The notes: generated by a model from the sequence alone, not told the origin. Shown: positions 1 through 12,060, numbered from the stretch's first letter. The stretch is DNA of 64,000 bases from Heligmosomoides polygyrus polygyrus (GCA_947396885.1 OX377202.1:63336643-63400642), one strand, 5' to 3'. Numbers and translations are program-made.

Positions 1-163
1 ATTGTTGTCGTGTTTGATAGGGATGGAGAAGACAATTGTGAGTTAAAATTTAAAATCCTGCAACTCTGAACCTCTAGTTTTATTGCCTCTAACAACCTGT
101 TGTTCGTCTTTGTCATTTCAGGAAAAAATGGGCGGCCACTGGTGGACACCTATTAAAACGTAA
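1..163 (+). CDS. 3'-terminal exons of an unidentified gene (partial)
   Basis: The window opens inside what looks like coding sequence that stops at a good donor (GTGAGT at 38-43). It resumes after a TCATTTCAG acceptor ending at 121, giving an 84-bp intron of typical nematode length. Joining exon 1-37 to the exon starting at 122 gives two possible frames. One reads on through GMEKTI into EKMGGHWWTPIKT and stops at TAA 161-163. The other (VVVFDRDGEDN) meets a TGA created at the junction. A canonical AATAAA lies at 175-180, so this is consistent with the end of a transcript. I do not recognise the protein; too little is visible. The splice sites and poly(A) signal are seen; that the gene is real is inference. 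Confidence 0.35.
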
Positions 164-174
164 AACAACAAACT

Positions 175-180
175 AATAAA
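175..180 (+). promoter_or_regulatory. Candidate poly(A) signal AATAAA
   Basis: An exact AATAAA hexamer lies 12 bp after the TAA that closes the candidate terminal exon. Its placement supports a transcript end here, although the hexamer is common by chance in AT-rich DNA. Confidence 0.35.
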
Positions 181-1805
181 AACAAAAGGAAACGAATTAA
201 CTTAGCTGAGCATGACATTGAACATTTCCGCCCTTCCATCCTTATTACAAGGCCGGGATCTGGACAACGTTGTCCTTTTTATGCATGAAGAAAGGGAAGC
301 AAAGGCACAGAGGACGCCATTCCAGCATTTTCAAAGGGCGGCGGACATTAGAAGGATGGCATTAACTGTTTTTCAGAAACCACATGTAAGGACGGTTCCC
401 GCTTCAGCGTTCTTTTCCAGCAAAAACCCAAAAAGGCTGTGGTCACAAATATGGTCCCAGTCTTAGGATGGCAAGAACTGGTTTCTCCACGAGCAGATCT
501 ATCACAATGTCATTTCGCTAGCACAAATTCGCTGCTGCTGTGTACGTGAAAATTGAAATTCGTTAGTTTTTCGCACTAGTCCCTCGTCAACAGGAGTTGG
601 TGAAGTGCGCATGGTGCCAAGTTCCCCGCAGCATGCAGCGTTCACAACGTCGTTTCTTTAGTGGGCGCAGTGAATCCGACGGGTGGGGAGCTAGAAGGCA
701 ACGACGAGTGGAGGAGTTCGGCGGAATTATATCGCCGGTGGGCGCAGTGAAATGGCAGGTGCGTGTGGGGGAGGGAGAATCTGAATCGAAGGGCAGAGAA
801 ATGCTGCGTGGCCCTCGCTAGAACAAAGATGGATAGCCGTGGTTTGCCAGAACGAAGACGACCGAGGGCAGCGCGACCCCAGGGAAGGCCAACTCCGGCG
901 ATCATCGAAAGCAGTGCCCGCCGGCCGAAGGCATCACTCAAGATGGGTGCTCGCATTCCTAATAGCTCTCAACCTTCTTATTACCCCAATGTTGTGTTTT
1001 GCTTCTGAGTGCTCAGAGGATTTCTCGCCCTATACAGCCCAATGGCTTCTTACAGGAAACTGAGTTCAATAGGAAGAAAAACTCTTCCTCTACAAGAAGG
1101 TGGCTACTAAGTTTGAAGGAGGGTACTCACTTTTTCTTCTATGCAGTTCATTATAAAAATCCCAAAAAACCGGAGATGAAAAGAGAAACGTCGAAAAAGG
1201 TTGCAGTTGCAGTTGCATGTTACAATGAGAGTTCGGAAGGAAGGAAGGCAACAAGTGAAGCTCTCTTCGCAACAGAATATATGCAGTATGACAAGAGTTG
1301 CGACGCAGCGGGAGGATGTATTTAGAAAAGGGGAGAGGGAAATCGGAAAATGCCGAAGAGCATCGTAGCCGAGTACTTCAACCCGCAACTCGATGTCTCT
1401 CTTGTAGATGTTTCGGCGGCTCAAGGTGTGCTAGATGTTCTGACAGACTATCTGCGTGCCGCTGCTAGGGTCACACAGACCATCAGGAATGCTAACAGGA
1501 ATGAGAGTTCTTTAAGCTCTTTGCTGATAGTTCTCCGCCGGGATAGCCTCTCCGAGAGATTGCACTTATATGATACTATAGCATAATCCGCCATGTAAAG
1601 AATTTGACTGAAAGAGAGTATGTATCAAGACCCTTTTACAAATTAATGTGCTTCTTTTTTATTTATTTATCACTTTTATTATATAATATTTATCATTTAT
1701 CAGACTACAACCTTTCATCAAGACTACACCAGTAGGCTTTTTTGAAACAAATTTCCAACCCGCTGTCGTTTTCGACTCCCGATATCGGGATATTTGGGTG
1801 AGAAA
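181..1805. other. Intergenic stretch, nothing assignable
   Basis: Only short open frames are present, for example 212-466 (+) and 642-956 (-). None has recognisable motifs, splice-site support or homology to other parts of the window. Around 1650-1700 the sequence is an AT-rich run of TTTAT-like words. Confidence 0.5.
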
Positions 1806-2400
1806 ATGCAATCTGATGAAGAAAGTGTGAATATGCTAAGCCAACAATCCATGAGCAAAACCATCGTTCACAATCTTTGGTTCAACTCCTCGCCCATCCA
1901 GTGCGCAAAAATGCATTGAAGAACGAAGAGAACCCAAAAGATAGAGTGCTTAGCTGTGGAGCGCGGATGGAGAAGCAGCAGAAGAAAAGGCGATCCGCAA
2001 CCCTAAACCATTTCAGCACCAGAGGGCAGAGATCTACAGCGCACAATTGGCGTATCGGAAATCTAATTTAATCACTTTGGATGCGTCCAATCTTCTGCAA
2101 TAGTGCCATGGCGATGCGCTGGCCACTGTAGATGATAGCATAGGGCAGGCGGTTAAATCACTGGAACGCATGGATGCCTCTTATGAAGATGAAATGTCGG
2201 AGCGAAAGTGCAAGTAACTCGACCGGGTGGAGGTGCGCTCGATTGGCACCCTTGAATCGTATCCGGAAACTCGGCGTGGAGAGAGGGTCAAGTTACTAGA
2301 CGACTCATTAGAGAGCATCTTGATTTCACGTAGAGACGCCAAGCTAATGCTAAGTATTCCTCGCAGCTCTGCCTTACACTGTGCGAGGACTTCGTTTGAT
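1806..2400 (+). pseudogene. Decayed coiled-coil ORF, gag-like or unknown
   Basis: Starting at ATG 1806 a protein-like frame reads MQSDEESVNMLSQQ. It shifts frame near 1912 and then runs to about 2400 with stops at 1942, 1951, 2101 and 2215 in otherwise continuous coding-like sequence. The segment 2040-2330 reads as a polar, helical, coiled-coil-type protein (for example AVKSLERMDASYEDEM and RVKLLDDSLESILIS). Two of the stops replace what look like glutamine codons (CAA or CAG to TAG or TAA), as expected of a decaying copy. I do not recognise the family. Its closeness to an RTE fragment starting at 2495 suggests a retroelement gag or ORF1, but this is inference; a host pseudogene is equally possible. 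Confidence 0.4.
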
Positions 2401-2494
2401 TGCGACAAAACTTCAGAGGTAGGTGGGACTCGAACCGAACCCCTAGGGAGGAAATGGTGCAATGAGGTCAGCATGCTGCTCGAAGTGCAGAGGA

Positions 2495-3181
2495 AGTTAG
2501 CAGGGCTTCGATGAGCGCTTCCGTTTCGACAGAGTCGAATGCCTTCTTCAGCTCCATGAAAATAAGGCACAGCGGCAACTTGTACTCTCGCGATACTTCG
2601 ATGAGCTTCGTAATGGAGCGTATGTGATCGATCGTGCTGATTCCTCCCCAAATCCTGCTTGTTCGAATGGCTGTCCTTCGTCCAGCGTTCGGCTGGTCCC
2701 AATCACAATGACTCAAGTGAACAGCTTGTAGACTACGGACAGCAGAAGATGGGGCGATAGTTGCCAATTTCGCGCACGTCTCCCTTCTTGTACAGCAAGA
2801 CGATATTACCAGTCTTCCACTGAGATGGAACCTTTCACTGCGACAGGTAGCGTGTGAAGAGCCGCGCCAGGGTGTTGATGAGCCTTGGCGGGAGGTTCTT
2901 CAGGTTTGCGGGTCTGTCGGAACCAGGTGTTGGGCGATTCTACACCGAGGAGATCGCGAGCAGGATCTCAGAGGGAGGGAAAGAGAGCGCTGGACATGCT
3001 TCCTGCGGACGGAAGATGGCATGGGAACAGGTGGGCGTGGCTATTGAAGGGATTGGAGTAGAAGTCGTGGATGACCTTCTCCGTGTCCTTCTAATAGAGT
3101 GGTGCATGAAGCGGTCGTATTCCTCGTCGATGTTGTCCATGACGGTATCTTTCCAAAGGCCGGTGAGAGAGGTAACGCACT
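2495..3181 (-). pseudogene. RTE-family LINE fragment (endonuclease end to mid RT)
   Basis: On the minus strand this matches the complete RTE copy at 50777-54213. Reading down from 3181 it covers the linker after the endonuclease (MDNIDEEYDRF), skips about 350 bp, resumes at the pre-RT region (KVIHDFYSN equivalent) and continues through the RT fingers ([28 protein letters not shown]). Homology ends near 2495, about residue 621 of the reference, before the FADD catalytic motif. Several frameshifts and stops make it non-functional. Loss of the 3' half is not normal 5' truncation, so later deletion or rearrangement is likely. Confidence 0.85.
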
Positions 3182-4689
3182 AGTCAAGAAGAAATTGTGA
3201 AGCTTTCGAGTTATATCATATCCAGAGTACAGCAGTGTTTAAGAGCGAGTTGGTTGGAAAGTCTTTCCAACATTGGAGCTTCAAGAGCAACTATAATAAA
3301 GCAATTCTCGTATGCAATCAGAAGTTCCCGGAAACTCGAAAACGACAAATCATGGCGGCTAGGAAATAAATTTTCAAATCGTCAGATTGCAAAAATGAGT
3401 TGAAGAGAGGTGACGGTGCCGGCGAGGTTGCCTTTCGGGAGGTCGTGCTGAAGTAATGAAATTCGTTAAAATCTGAGCCGGCTGAGCGGTTGCAGCAAGT
3501 AAACAACAGCCGGGTGATTGTCCGCAATTGTGTTACATAATACGTAATGAAATCGCTTCGGCATGTGCGTGGCGGTGGAGGTGGAGGAAGCGAATTCGAT
3601 TCAGCCCAGTTCAGAGCCTGATGACATGGTTGGGCATACACATATGTAGTGCAAACAGCTCCGTGTGCTGCGGCCACTGTCAGGTGCCCCGCTTTTGCCA
3701 CAATTCCCTACGGCACCCCCAGGCGTCACCTTGCGTCTCCTTTTCTTCGCAGATAAACTGCTAATTTTCGTGGTGTCAGCCGCTCTCTGGGGACGAGCTG
3801 TCTCGCTGAAGTTGGCAGCGACGCGCTATCCGATGAGGTAGCTTCGGAAGGGCGTGGACAGACCATCGCGACACCTGGCGCATTACAGAACCTACTGCGA
3901 AGCTAGCCAATGAAGGGCGCCGTAGAACGCATATTCGTACATACGTCATTTTTACTACGTACTACAAGCCAGAAAAACCGTTTTTAATCTCCGAAAAGCC
4001 TGACCTTAAATCACGAGCTTTATGGCCGAATAAATCCATTTTTCGGATCAGGGGCAGGTTTTGAAGAAGGGTGTGAGGGCACGCTGGCTTTAGTAAAATA
4101 CCTAACGCTGGAGCCGGACTATCACCCCAAGAGAGTAGTGCCACAGGAAGTAAGCAGCCCAGGAACTCGTAACCGTAGCAAGCAGAGAATTGTCAGAAAG
4201 AACTGCCTCAGTTTCCCTCCTCCTAGCAGTCAATCATTGAGTTAGTTCTATGTAGATTGCTAACTTATCTTTTTTTCCTTAACGAATTCGTCCCCACTAT
4301 TTCTCAAGTGCCAAATTTTATGAAAAAATTCTAACAAAACAACACTGTGGAAATTCATAGACAGAGATGTTGGCTTCTGTGCCGGTTGAAATAATCACAT
4401 AACCTGATGCATGCATCAGACGACTAATAATCGACTTAACAAAGGGAATTCAATCAAAATCGAATTTATTGAAAATTAAGTGACTAATTAACTTAAGATG
4501 TTTGTGGAAAGGTGCATTTTGCTTTTTACGACTCAACACCATAGTCTTCATCAGAAAAGTTTAAGCTTCGAGGTGAACACAATTTTGCAAAAGTCAATCG
4601 AGGAGAATTTCGTATTGTAGACACATATATGCATACGTTGCTAAGGTATCGTTACCTCAGCAGTCTCCTCAACAGACAACCTGCTGTCC
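3182..4689. other. Unassigned intergenic sequence
   Basis: No convincing coding potential or inverted-repeat element is visible. The longest frames (3318-3701 on minus, 3528-3764 on plus) overlap on opposite strands, lack motifs and look like chance. The 3540-3900 part is relatively GC-rich. Confidence 0.45.
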
Positions 4690-4751
4690 CCAAGAATCTG
4701 GTATCGGTGCATGCGACAGCCGGCACCTCCTCCACCTGCGCTCCACGCGCC
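4690..4751 (-). repeat. tRNA-derived SINE, head fragment
   Basis: This matches the head of the SINE at 34519-34818. On the minus strand it begins GCGTGGAGCGCAGGTGGAGG (A-box-like) and runs into the GGCTGTCGCATGCACCGAT segment. The body and tail are missing. Confidence 0.6.
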
Positions 4752-5489
4752 ATGCTCTATTAGAGAGTGAAAAACAAGAATGACCTGACACCACTCAATC
4801 AGAGGTGCGGCTCTCGCACAGAGAATGATGCCTTCAGCGGAGAAGCGCGAAGCCGCGAATAGCGGATGTATGGCGAACGGATCGGTGGAGGTCGGCTACT
4901 AATTCTATGGAAGCATTGTGCTCCTCGATTCCATCCTCATTATTCATGCGCGGGACTAGCGCATGCCCAAGGCGTACCTTCGGTAGGACACGGGTCGATC
5001 GCGAAATAAGCCATCCTCGAATCCTGTCGAATATTACTTCCATGTAAGCCTGGAGGGTTTTGCGGAGCGTTAACGACCCGATGACACGCTTTCGATTAGT
5101 ATTCACTCGTAGGTTCATTTCACATATCACAACCCGCTCTCGACTCCTAACCGGCTGCGGAAATATCGGGGTAAGAACAGTGAGATTCACATTTGACGTT
5201 GTTAATCACAGCTTGGCCAGAGAGCATCGAAGAAATCGAAAGAGGAGGTGGGAAGAAGCAAGAAGAAGAAGTGAAGAAAAGTACACTATGACGGTTCTAG
5301 TACATCTCAGAACACTCTTTGTAGCGCCCAAAAGCGCCTTCTCAAGTAAACAGTTGACGACCATGAAGATAGGAGACACGCGATTATTACAAAAGCGCAG
5401 TGTGGAGGCGTCGTTGGTTGAAGAGTAAGATTAACATTTAGAAGCTCAATTTAAGGACTCCAAGAAAATAAATGATTAATTTCAATGTG
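4752..5489 (+). repeat. Unassigned sequence with a dispersed repeat at 5195-5290
   Basis: The part 5195-5290 is clearly related to 15518-15605: both read through a TTGACCAGAGAGC-like segment into GAAAGAAGAGGTGGGAAGAA. In both, one frame gives a basic Arg/Glu-rich peptide (RKRRWEEARRRSEE in this copy), so the pair may be remnants of a retroelement ORF. I cannot name the family. The rest of the stretch shows nothing assignable. Confidence 0.4.
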
Positions 5490-5535
5490 AAGATAAAAGA
5501 TAAAAGGATAAAGGACGGCGTTGCCCAATGCAAAA
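5490..5535 (-). repeat. SINE tail fragment
   Basis: The run AAAAGGATAAAGGACGG matches the 3' tail region of the dispersed SINE (compare 63690-63720 and 34519-34545). Only the tail is recognisable. Confidence 0.4.
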
Positions 5536-8252
5536 AAGAAATGGGAAATAGAAAGAAAAATTCACTCACCAAATACACAAAAGGAATGCGAAAAGAATGG
5601 ATTGCGAGAATTTGGAAGAGCTGATTGACTAGAATGTAGAAAAACGGCCCAAGTGCCTGATTTTTTATTCATTTTCCGCATTTTATAGGTCGCAGCCACA
5701 ATTTTGCTAAGTCGTGTGCGAAACCCTTTACATGTTACCGTTTCCTCACGCATCTGTAAGGGCTACACTTTGAAGCGCATCAGTCAGTCTGCTGTTCAAA
5801 TGATGATGGGAACCAGGTCACTGTGACCACTGGCCTTAACGTCGAGTAAAATAAATAGCACGATCGGGAGTTAAACGGTAGGCTGGCGCCGAAAAATAAA
5901 CGTCGCTATTGAATAAAGTGAAATAAGCTGGCAGGAAAATCAGAGAAGGCAATGGTTCCATTGCATAAGTACTAAGCGCTCCAGTTAAGGACGGAAAGCT
6001 CAACGGACTTCATCGTCACAAGCAAAAGGCTTTCTTAATGGCTTTGCAAAGGAAAAGTATCCCTATAGTGGGAGATATCTGAGGTACCTCGTTGGGAAGC
6101 TCAAAAACAACTTGTTAAACTTTCGGCCAAGAATGCGTAGAAAACAGCGGGTTAAGGGCTTGTCAGATGATCGGCGGATGTATTAGGGGGATAAGATGGG
6201 CGTGATGGAGGAAGCCGCGCGAAAGTTGTCCGTTGCTTTAATTGAAGTTGGACAAAAACTAAAGGAGTCTAGCGCGTCGAGCTGAAGCCGAACTGTCCGA
6301 CCAGTGCAGGCGAACCGGCTAGCTGGAAGCAAGTTCTGCGAGGCAGGCGACCTCTGGAGGGAGGGTGTGAGATGGGGGCGTTCAAGAAAGAGTGAAGTGC
6401 GTGAACTGTCCGTGCGAAGTTGGAGCAGAGTGTGCGCGACTGCGGTGTTGTCCAGCATAGGTTGGCTTGTACCAGAAAATCGAAGCGGCCAATTTGTTGC
6501 GCGCTCTGAATTATTCACCTGCTCGTCCGGCTCGACCACCACACCTGGACGCCGACAGATCCCTTCTGACCGGTCGCCAGTGAAATGCGCGGCACCGATG
6601 AGCAGTGGCCAAGCGATCTCTGATGGGGGTCGAGGATGAACTGGAAGCTGGGGTGAGGCAGTGGCACGCAAATGGTACTTGTCGTAAGCAGCACCTACTG
6701 GCAGTCGCTGAGATGACATCCCAGTGACGAGCGCACTTCGTGCGGCAATAATGGCTGGACCCTTAAGTTCGTCTCCGTTCAACGAACAAGAATCCTAGGA
6801 AAACTAGACTATGGCGGGAGTTTACCACATTTTGCAGCGTGTTCCGTAGTTTTAGTCCCGACTGGCATTCGATTTTGAGCGAAGTGCGTCCATGGACACC
6901 CTGTGACTATCTGGAGACGAGACACAATCATGTGCTTATCAGAAAACATGTAGGGGTGGTACGCGTCTGGGGCGCATACATAGTAGGAATTGACAAGCCG
7001 AAGACCCTTTTCCTTGTTATACTCTTACCAGTTGAATTATGTAAATACGCAGCGATACATGCAGGGATGCGGGAGGATGACAAAAGTGCGCTAGAACAAC
7101 AGCTCGCAAAAAGAGGAAGCACTCCTTGTAGGCACGGCGATGCTTGTCGCAAACCATGCTTATAATCTGCCGATGCTCGATATTGCTCAGAAAGTAGAGG
7201 ATTAAGGAGGTTTGGACAGTAATGCTCTGAGAGCACAGCGCTAGAAGAGCTGTGAGAATCAGCACTATTTCAGCGGCAGGTGGGCAAAATGCGTCAGCTT
7301 CTGCAATCGAGAACTCCGCGTTTGATTTCTTAAAGGGCTGAATGAAACAGAAAAGCTAGCGCGGTCCAACAGCCGAGCTGCATCTGTACATTGCAGCGCT
7401 TATCCTTGTAACACCGGAAGCACCGATAATTTCGATAATGCAGGTAACAACCTGCTAGGACATCCATTCCATAAGCCAATGCATCGTACCCTATAAGTCT
7501 GACGAGGGAACGACTTCAGCTTCCCATAGAAATTCGGAGACCTACGCCATGTGGGAAAGCTCGGAAGAGAAAAAAGAAAAGCAGAGAACAAAAGCTGGGA
7601 AGTGTAGCGACACATATAGGCTATTGCCGCTGCTTAATTCGGGTCGTCTAGCGCGCAACCCTAGATTTTCCAACTTTCTTATGGCTCTAAAAATTTAAGT
7701 TGTGCCCCAAAAACAAGGGATTCTATTGTAGCAATTGAAAAATACAAAACCCTAGCTTATCAGCGTGCTGATAAAATTGGAACATGCACAGCTTCTATGC
7801 ACCTGCTTCCAATAAGCTAGGCGCTACTGACGCCTTAGACTGACTCATGAACGTTTTCTATTATGGGTTACTTTGCGTTTCACAATGCCTGGTTGAGGTG
7901 CGAATTTCAACGAAGAAGTGTGCACGGTTCATGCACTGCTGGAGAAAAAAGTTCTCATTGGACAAAACAAGTCTCTTCTGAATAAGAAACAATTCATATC
8001 CAAGCTACAGTTTCTTCAGCAACCGCTGCATAGAAAGATAGAACTTCTCGTGCTTCCTTACATTATGAATTAATGAAAAAAGGGAATGTAGGGCAGGCAC
8101 AAGAAGACATAAGCGTGAAAGAAAAGAAGAAAGGCGTTTGAGACTCCTTTAATTTTTAAAATGCAAATATTTCTTTTTTCTTTTCTTTCTTTCTTTATTT
8201 ATTTCTTTTTTAAAATACAAATATTTCTCGATATGAAAAGGGCTAGTTTCTA
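5536..8252. other. Unassigned stretch with one long GC-rich open frame
   Basis: The longest frame is 199 codons at 6183-6782 (-), opposed by a 111-codon frame at 6304-6639 (+) in the same GC-rich block. Neither has recognisable motifs, and long opposed frames are expected in GC-rich DNA. A small palindrome TTATCAGC-GT-GCTGATAA lies near 7757. At 8157-8228 a (TTTC)n-rich tract is flanked by two near-identical 19-bp direct repeats (TTTAAAATGCAAATATTTC). Confidence 0.4.
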
Positions 8253-8714
8253 CGGGTGTCTCAAAAAATGTATACACAGTTTGAAAGATGATAGCTTTGT
8301 TCATAGTAAAGGTACTGAAAAAGTTAAGGGCTCATATGGAAAGCTTAAGAAAATAGAAATTTTCCAACATATGAAAGGCTTGGAATGCGCCATACACTCG
8401 TCTGAAATTTTCCACTTTACCCTCGATTAATTGTGTTTCACTTGAATACGTGTTATATTTTCTTCACAAAGTGACCGTTTCGATTGATTTTTGTTTATTT
8501 AGAGTTTAAAACCTAACTACATATTACAGCTTGCGAAAAATGGAGGGTATTGTAAAAAATAAAGGTACTATGTGAAGGGTTGTAATATTGCTGCTAGTAA
8601 AGCATTTGGAGATATTTTCTTAAGCTTTCAGACGAGCCTTTAACTTTTCAGTACCTTTACTATGAATAAAGTTACCACCTTTCAAACAGTGCATACTTTT
8701 TTTGAGACACACTG
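8253..8714. mobile_element. Long-TIR MITE with TA target duplication (Tc1/mariner type)
   Basis: Arms of about 105 bp (8253-8358 and 8610-8714) are inverted copies. The left end reads CGGGTGTCTCAAAAAATG and the right end reads CTTTTTTTGAGACACACTG, and both sides are flanked by TA (8251-8252, 8715-8716). No transposase fragment is seen in the 250-bp centre; the 89-codon frame at 8161-8430 simply runs through the left arm. TA duplication and ends of this kind are typical of Tc1/mariner-mobilised MITEs in nematodes. The family assignment is inference. Confidence 0.85.
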
Positions 8715-9629
8715 TATGAGCTAGTAACGGAAGTTAGGATTGCGTTTAAAGATAATACTCGTAAAGCAAGGGAACCAGATGAATGTGTTGGAGTTTATGG
8801 AATATGAAGAGGTCAAGGAAACTTGTGACAGTGATACGCAACTTATCCATAAGGTATGAGACGAGCAGAGACCAAATATTCATTCGGAATTGGCCGATGA
8901 TCTTTAAGCTCTGAAACCTTTCCTTTTTAGCAGTTAAGAATGCTACCCTAGACGAGTTAAAAAAGCAAATTTAAATAAATAAATTTAAAAATAAATTTAA
9001 ATAAATAAACTCAAATAAATAACGAGTTAAAATATTTCACTATATGTACAGTTTGCTTTCGAATCCTTCCGATCGAAGCTACACCAGTAAAAGGAAGGCG
9101 GTTGAGAAGAGAAAAAGTGGCAGAGTTGAGAGTACTTCACTGGATTTAGAAGTTTAGAAAAAATCTGGTGTTCTAGAACCGCGGTGGAAGAACAACACCT
9201 CAATCCACCAGTTTTTGAAATGTTTTGACGTCCCCACTTCTCTCCTACTCCACAAGAAAAGCCTATTGAGAGCAAGGCACGTTAAAATGTGGTCGACTGC
9301 AGTGAGGTTGAAGAAGGAGGAAATGCATAAGTGCAGCGCTCCGGAAAAGCGGATTAGGAGAAATCCAACTGGGACAGGCGTTTGTCCAGCAAACATCTGT
9401 CGCATGGCGCAGGTGGAAATCGCCGCTGTCGCCGCAGACAAGGGAGGTGCCGACGAGCTGGTGAAGCGAAAACGAGGACGGGGAGAGGGAGAGTGGAAGC
9501 GTCGAGGAGAGCGACTCGCTAAGTGGCAACTCGTAATTTTAATCCCACTCGAGCGGACAAGTGACAGCCATGTTCTTCGTCGCGGAGACGATCTGAGTGG
9601 ATGCCTCCAAATGAGTACGTTGCACTCAC
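8715..9629. other. Unassigned stretch with an AAAT-rich tract
   Basis: The part 8965-9025 is a low-complexity (AAAT)n-like tract. From 9154 upward both strands carry long open frames in a GC-rich block (141 codons at 9215-9640 on plus, 230 codons at 9154-9846 on minus), with no recognisable motif. Confidence 0.4.
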
Positions 9630-9703
9630 CTTTGGCGTGAAGTTCAGGTTCCGGCTCCTCTCTGGCATCGGCAACAGCACCACCACCAGCAGCGTCCGCG
9701 GTT
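9630..9703 (-). CDS. Weak candidate internal exon
   Basis: On the minus strand a 74-bp segment is bounded by a nematode-like acceptor (TATTTGCAG) and a near-consensus donor (AAAG followed by GTGAGTG). In the open phase it encodes an Ala/Glu-rich peptide (ADARE EPEPELHAK). No partner exons were identified, so it is supported only by its splice signals. Confidence 0.15.
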
Positions 9704-11855
9704 CTGCAAATACTCACTCTTCGCTTATGGCTGCAGCACCCACCATACTGCACCAACGGCGGCAAATACACGCGAAAGAAGCAGGAACGGAACGCGAGGA
9801 AATATCGAGGAAGGAACAAGAGCCGCAGGGAAAGGAGGCCCGTCACGGGGGGATGAGGACATTCTGCTACGCCGTCGGGTGAAAAAGAAAGACTGCTCGG
9901 CAGGACTCATCCACTGGCCTGGAAGCAACTCCAACAACGTAAAGAACAACTTGAGTTCGCGACTGAATTGTTAAAGCGAAAAGTACTTATAGGTGTTAGA
10001 GAAACTGCCATTTAGTGTTTTTTCGCTCCCAAGCAAAAGAAAGAAAATGAAGGATAATAAAATAACAAGGCATGGTAACACCAATCCATCGCTTTGTAGT
10101 ACGCGGCACGCATCTTATATTATACAGAATTCTGTGTATGCAATCTCAGTGCGTATTTGATCTGTTAATTTCTCCGGCCTTGGCCAGCTTACCTTTATGC
10201 CAATACAAATCAACTCCGCTTAAGACGCGTCCGATACAACGCTACTCCCGTTATAGCGCGGTATCGGGAGGAACCCTGCGTTCAAAATGACTCTCGTTAT
10301 AGCGCGACTCGAGCTCAGTTCCGGTCCCACACAGAAAATGAAGAGGAGCAAGATGCTGACTGCGTCTGAGATCAGACCTACCTTTCTATTGCCTCGTTCA
10401 CAATCATGACGAGCACAGATGTGACATGTATTAGATGCATGTAGACGTTTTTCATTCGTGCATGGTCCACAAAATGTTCGTTGTCAGCAATATATCAAGT
10501 ACAGTATAAGACATCTTTTAGTCGTTAGAAGCTGCCGTAAATTAGAGGGTTTCCTCTGTCAAAAACGACAGAGGGTGTGGATTAAAACTCGGATTATTCA
10601 AAACAATATCCTACACATTTGTTCTAAGCCTAGAGCAGCCGGTATGATGCTGTCACCTGATGTTTTGTTGCTGTCAGAACTTTCGCGGCATGCAGGACTT
10701 GTACCTGCACCCTCTGCTTTACGGGCAGGACTACAGCAACAGCGCGGTTTGATGACAAGCAACATCACGATATCGTGGGAGAGTGCTGAGAGGCCACCGC
10801 AACGAGGATATGGCGAATATGGTGGGCGATCTAACAAAGCTGATAGCGTGATGGGTAACATCCTGTCTGAAAGGTAGAGAGTGTGGGTCCATATAACGCC
10901 TGGCGCGCGAGTTTTGATGGCAACAGAAGATATCTTAATATCAGGTTACACAGTTTTGTTGTTGATCACTTCTAACTTTCCTCTGGTACTCGTAATTCCT
11001 CATTCATACCTGTCATACTTATGCATACAGCAGAGAGTATTTCAGAGGACTGGACTTCTTTAATCATCTAAAGATGTTCTTTGCCTTCGCCTCTTGGTCA
11101 CATGTTTTATTACTATAGCCATATTTAACTATTGTACGCGATTCTAAGTAAATCTACGCGTAAAAGAGCCTAAAAAAGGTCAGCTCCGGTTAGGACGTAA
11201 CTCCCGCTATAACGCGGATTTTTTCCGGTACCTTCAAACGCCTTTTAACAAGAAGGAACTGTATATTAACATATATTAAGATAATATAATACGTATGTAT
11301 TTTTGACTGCCTTTTCCTAACCATTCAAAAATCAATCTCTCATTCTACAGTAGTTCTCCACTAGAAACTCACCGAGCCCGAAGGTGGGAAAAGACTTGCT
11401 TGACCTGAGTGGATCTATGGCCGCTAAAATCAGATACGAATAGATTTTTTGCGTCGGGACGAAACTTTGGCATTCGAGCACGGTTGTATCATCATGACCG
11501 TTCTGTTTAAGCTCTTTCGTCGCTCAGGGGGAATCCGCAGCTGGGCACCCACCCTAGGCCCGGATTCATCAACGCGCATACCCACTGGTACTAGGGGTGG
11601 ACATACCAACGATTCATGATAAACCTTACCCGCTAAATCGTGGATATATCACTGTGTGGAGAGAACCCTCCGATCATCGTGGGTACATCCGTATACCCGC
11701 GACTTGTTCGCGCTCAATTGACAAAATGGCGCTCCAGTGAGATCAGCACCTCTCGCGAGAGGCCTAGTTGTGCCCTACCCCTGATTACTTTCATCAATAC
11801 GAATCGTACCCACTACCCACTGCTGGTAGTGGGTACCCCCAGGCTGGCAGGCTAA
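9704..11855. other. Unassigned stretch with short direct repeats
   Basis: Two short segments at about 10208-10320 and 11180-11225 share the motif CTCCCGTTATAGCGCGG or close variants in the same orientation. A solitary CCGGATTCATCAACG near 11560 resembles the ends of the foldback family at 20890 and 49345, but no partner end was found. The 139-codon frame at 10458-10877 has no recognisable motif. Confidence 0.4.
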
Positions 11856-12060
11856 GGAAGGGACTTCGGGGTGTGGTCCATTGAAGCTGTTCGTGTGGAA
11901 AATGCTTTCTTCGCCCAGGGGAGTCCACAGCTGGGTTCTGCCCGCTTCGAGGGCAGAACCATTCTGGGGAAGGGACTCCGGGGTGTGGTCCATCCGGGCT
12001 GTTAGTGTGGAAACTGCCTCCCTCACTTAAAGTGAGTCCGCAGCTCGGTTCTGCAGAAGC
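11856..12060. repeat. Tandem repeat, about 112-bp period
   Basis: Units starting at 11856 and 11968 share GGAAGGGACT, CGGGGTGTGGTCCAT, GTGTGGAAA and CAGCTGGGTTCTGC-like blocks in the same order and spacing. A partial third unit is visible around 11501-11550. On the minus strand both units could encode a similar peptide (FHTNS..GPHP.VPS), but no larger gene is evident. Confidence 0.65.

Noticed and set aside
2415..2490. tRNA-like B box GGTTCGAGTCC on the minus strand
   Set aside because: No matching A box or acceptor stem could be placed upstream.
6183..6782. 199-codon minus-strand ORF as a gene
   Set aside because: GC-rich block with opposed long frames, no motif and no splice support.
11558..11575. 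Third copy of the GGCCGGATTCAT foldback
   Set aside because: Only one end is visible; no partner end or duplication was found.
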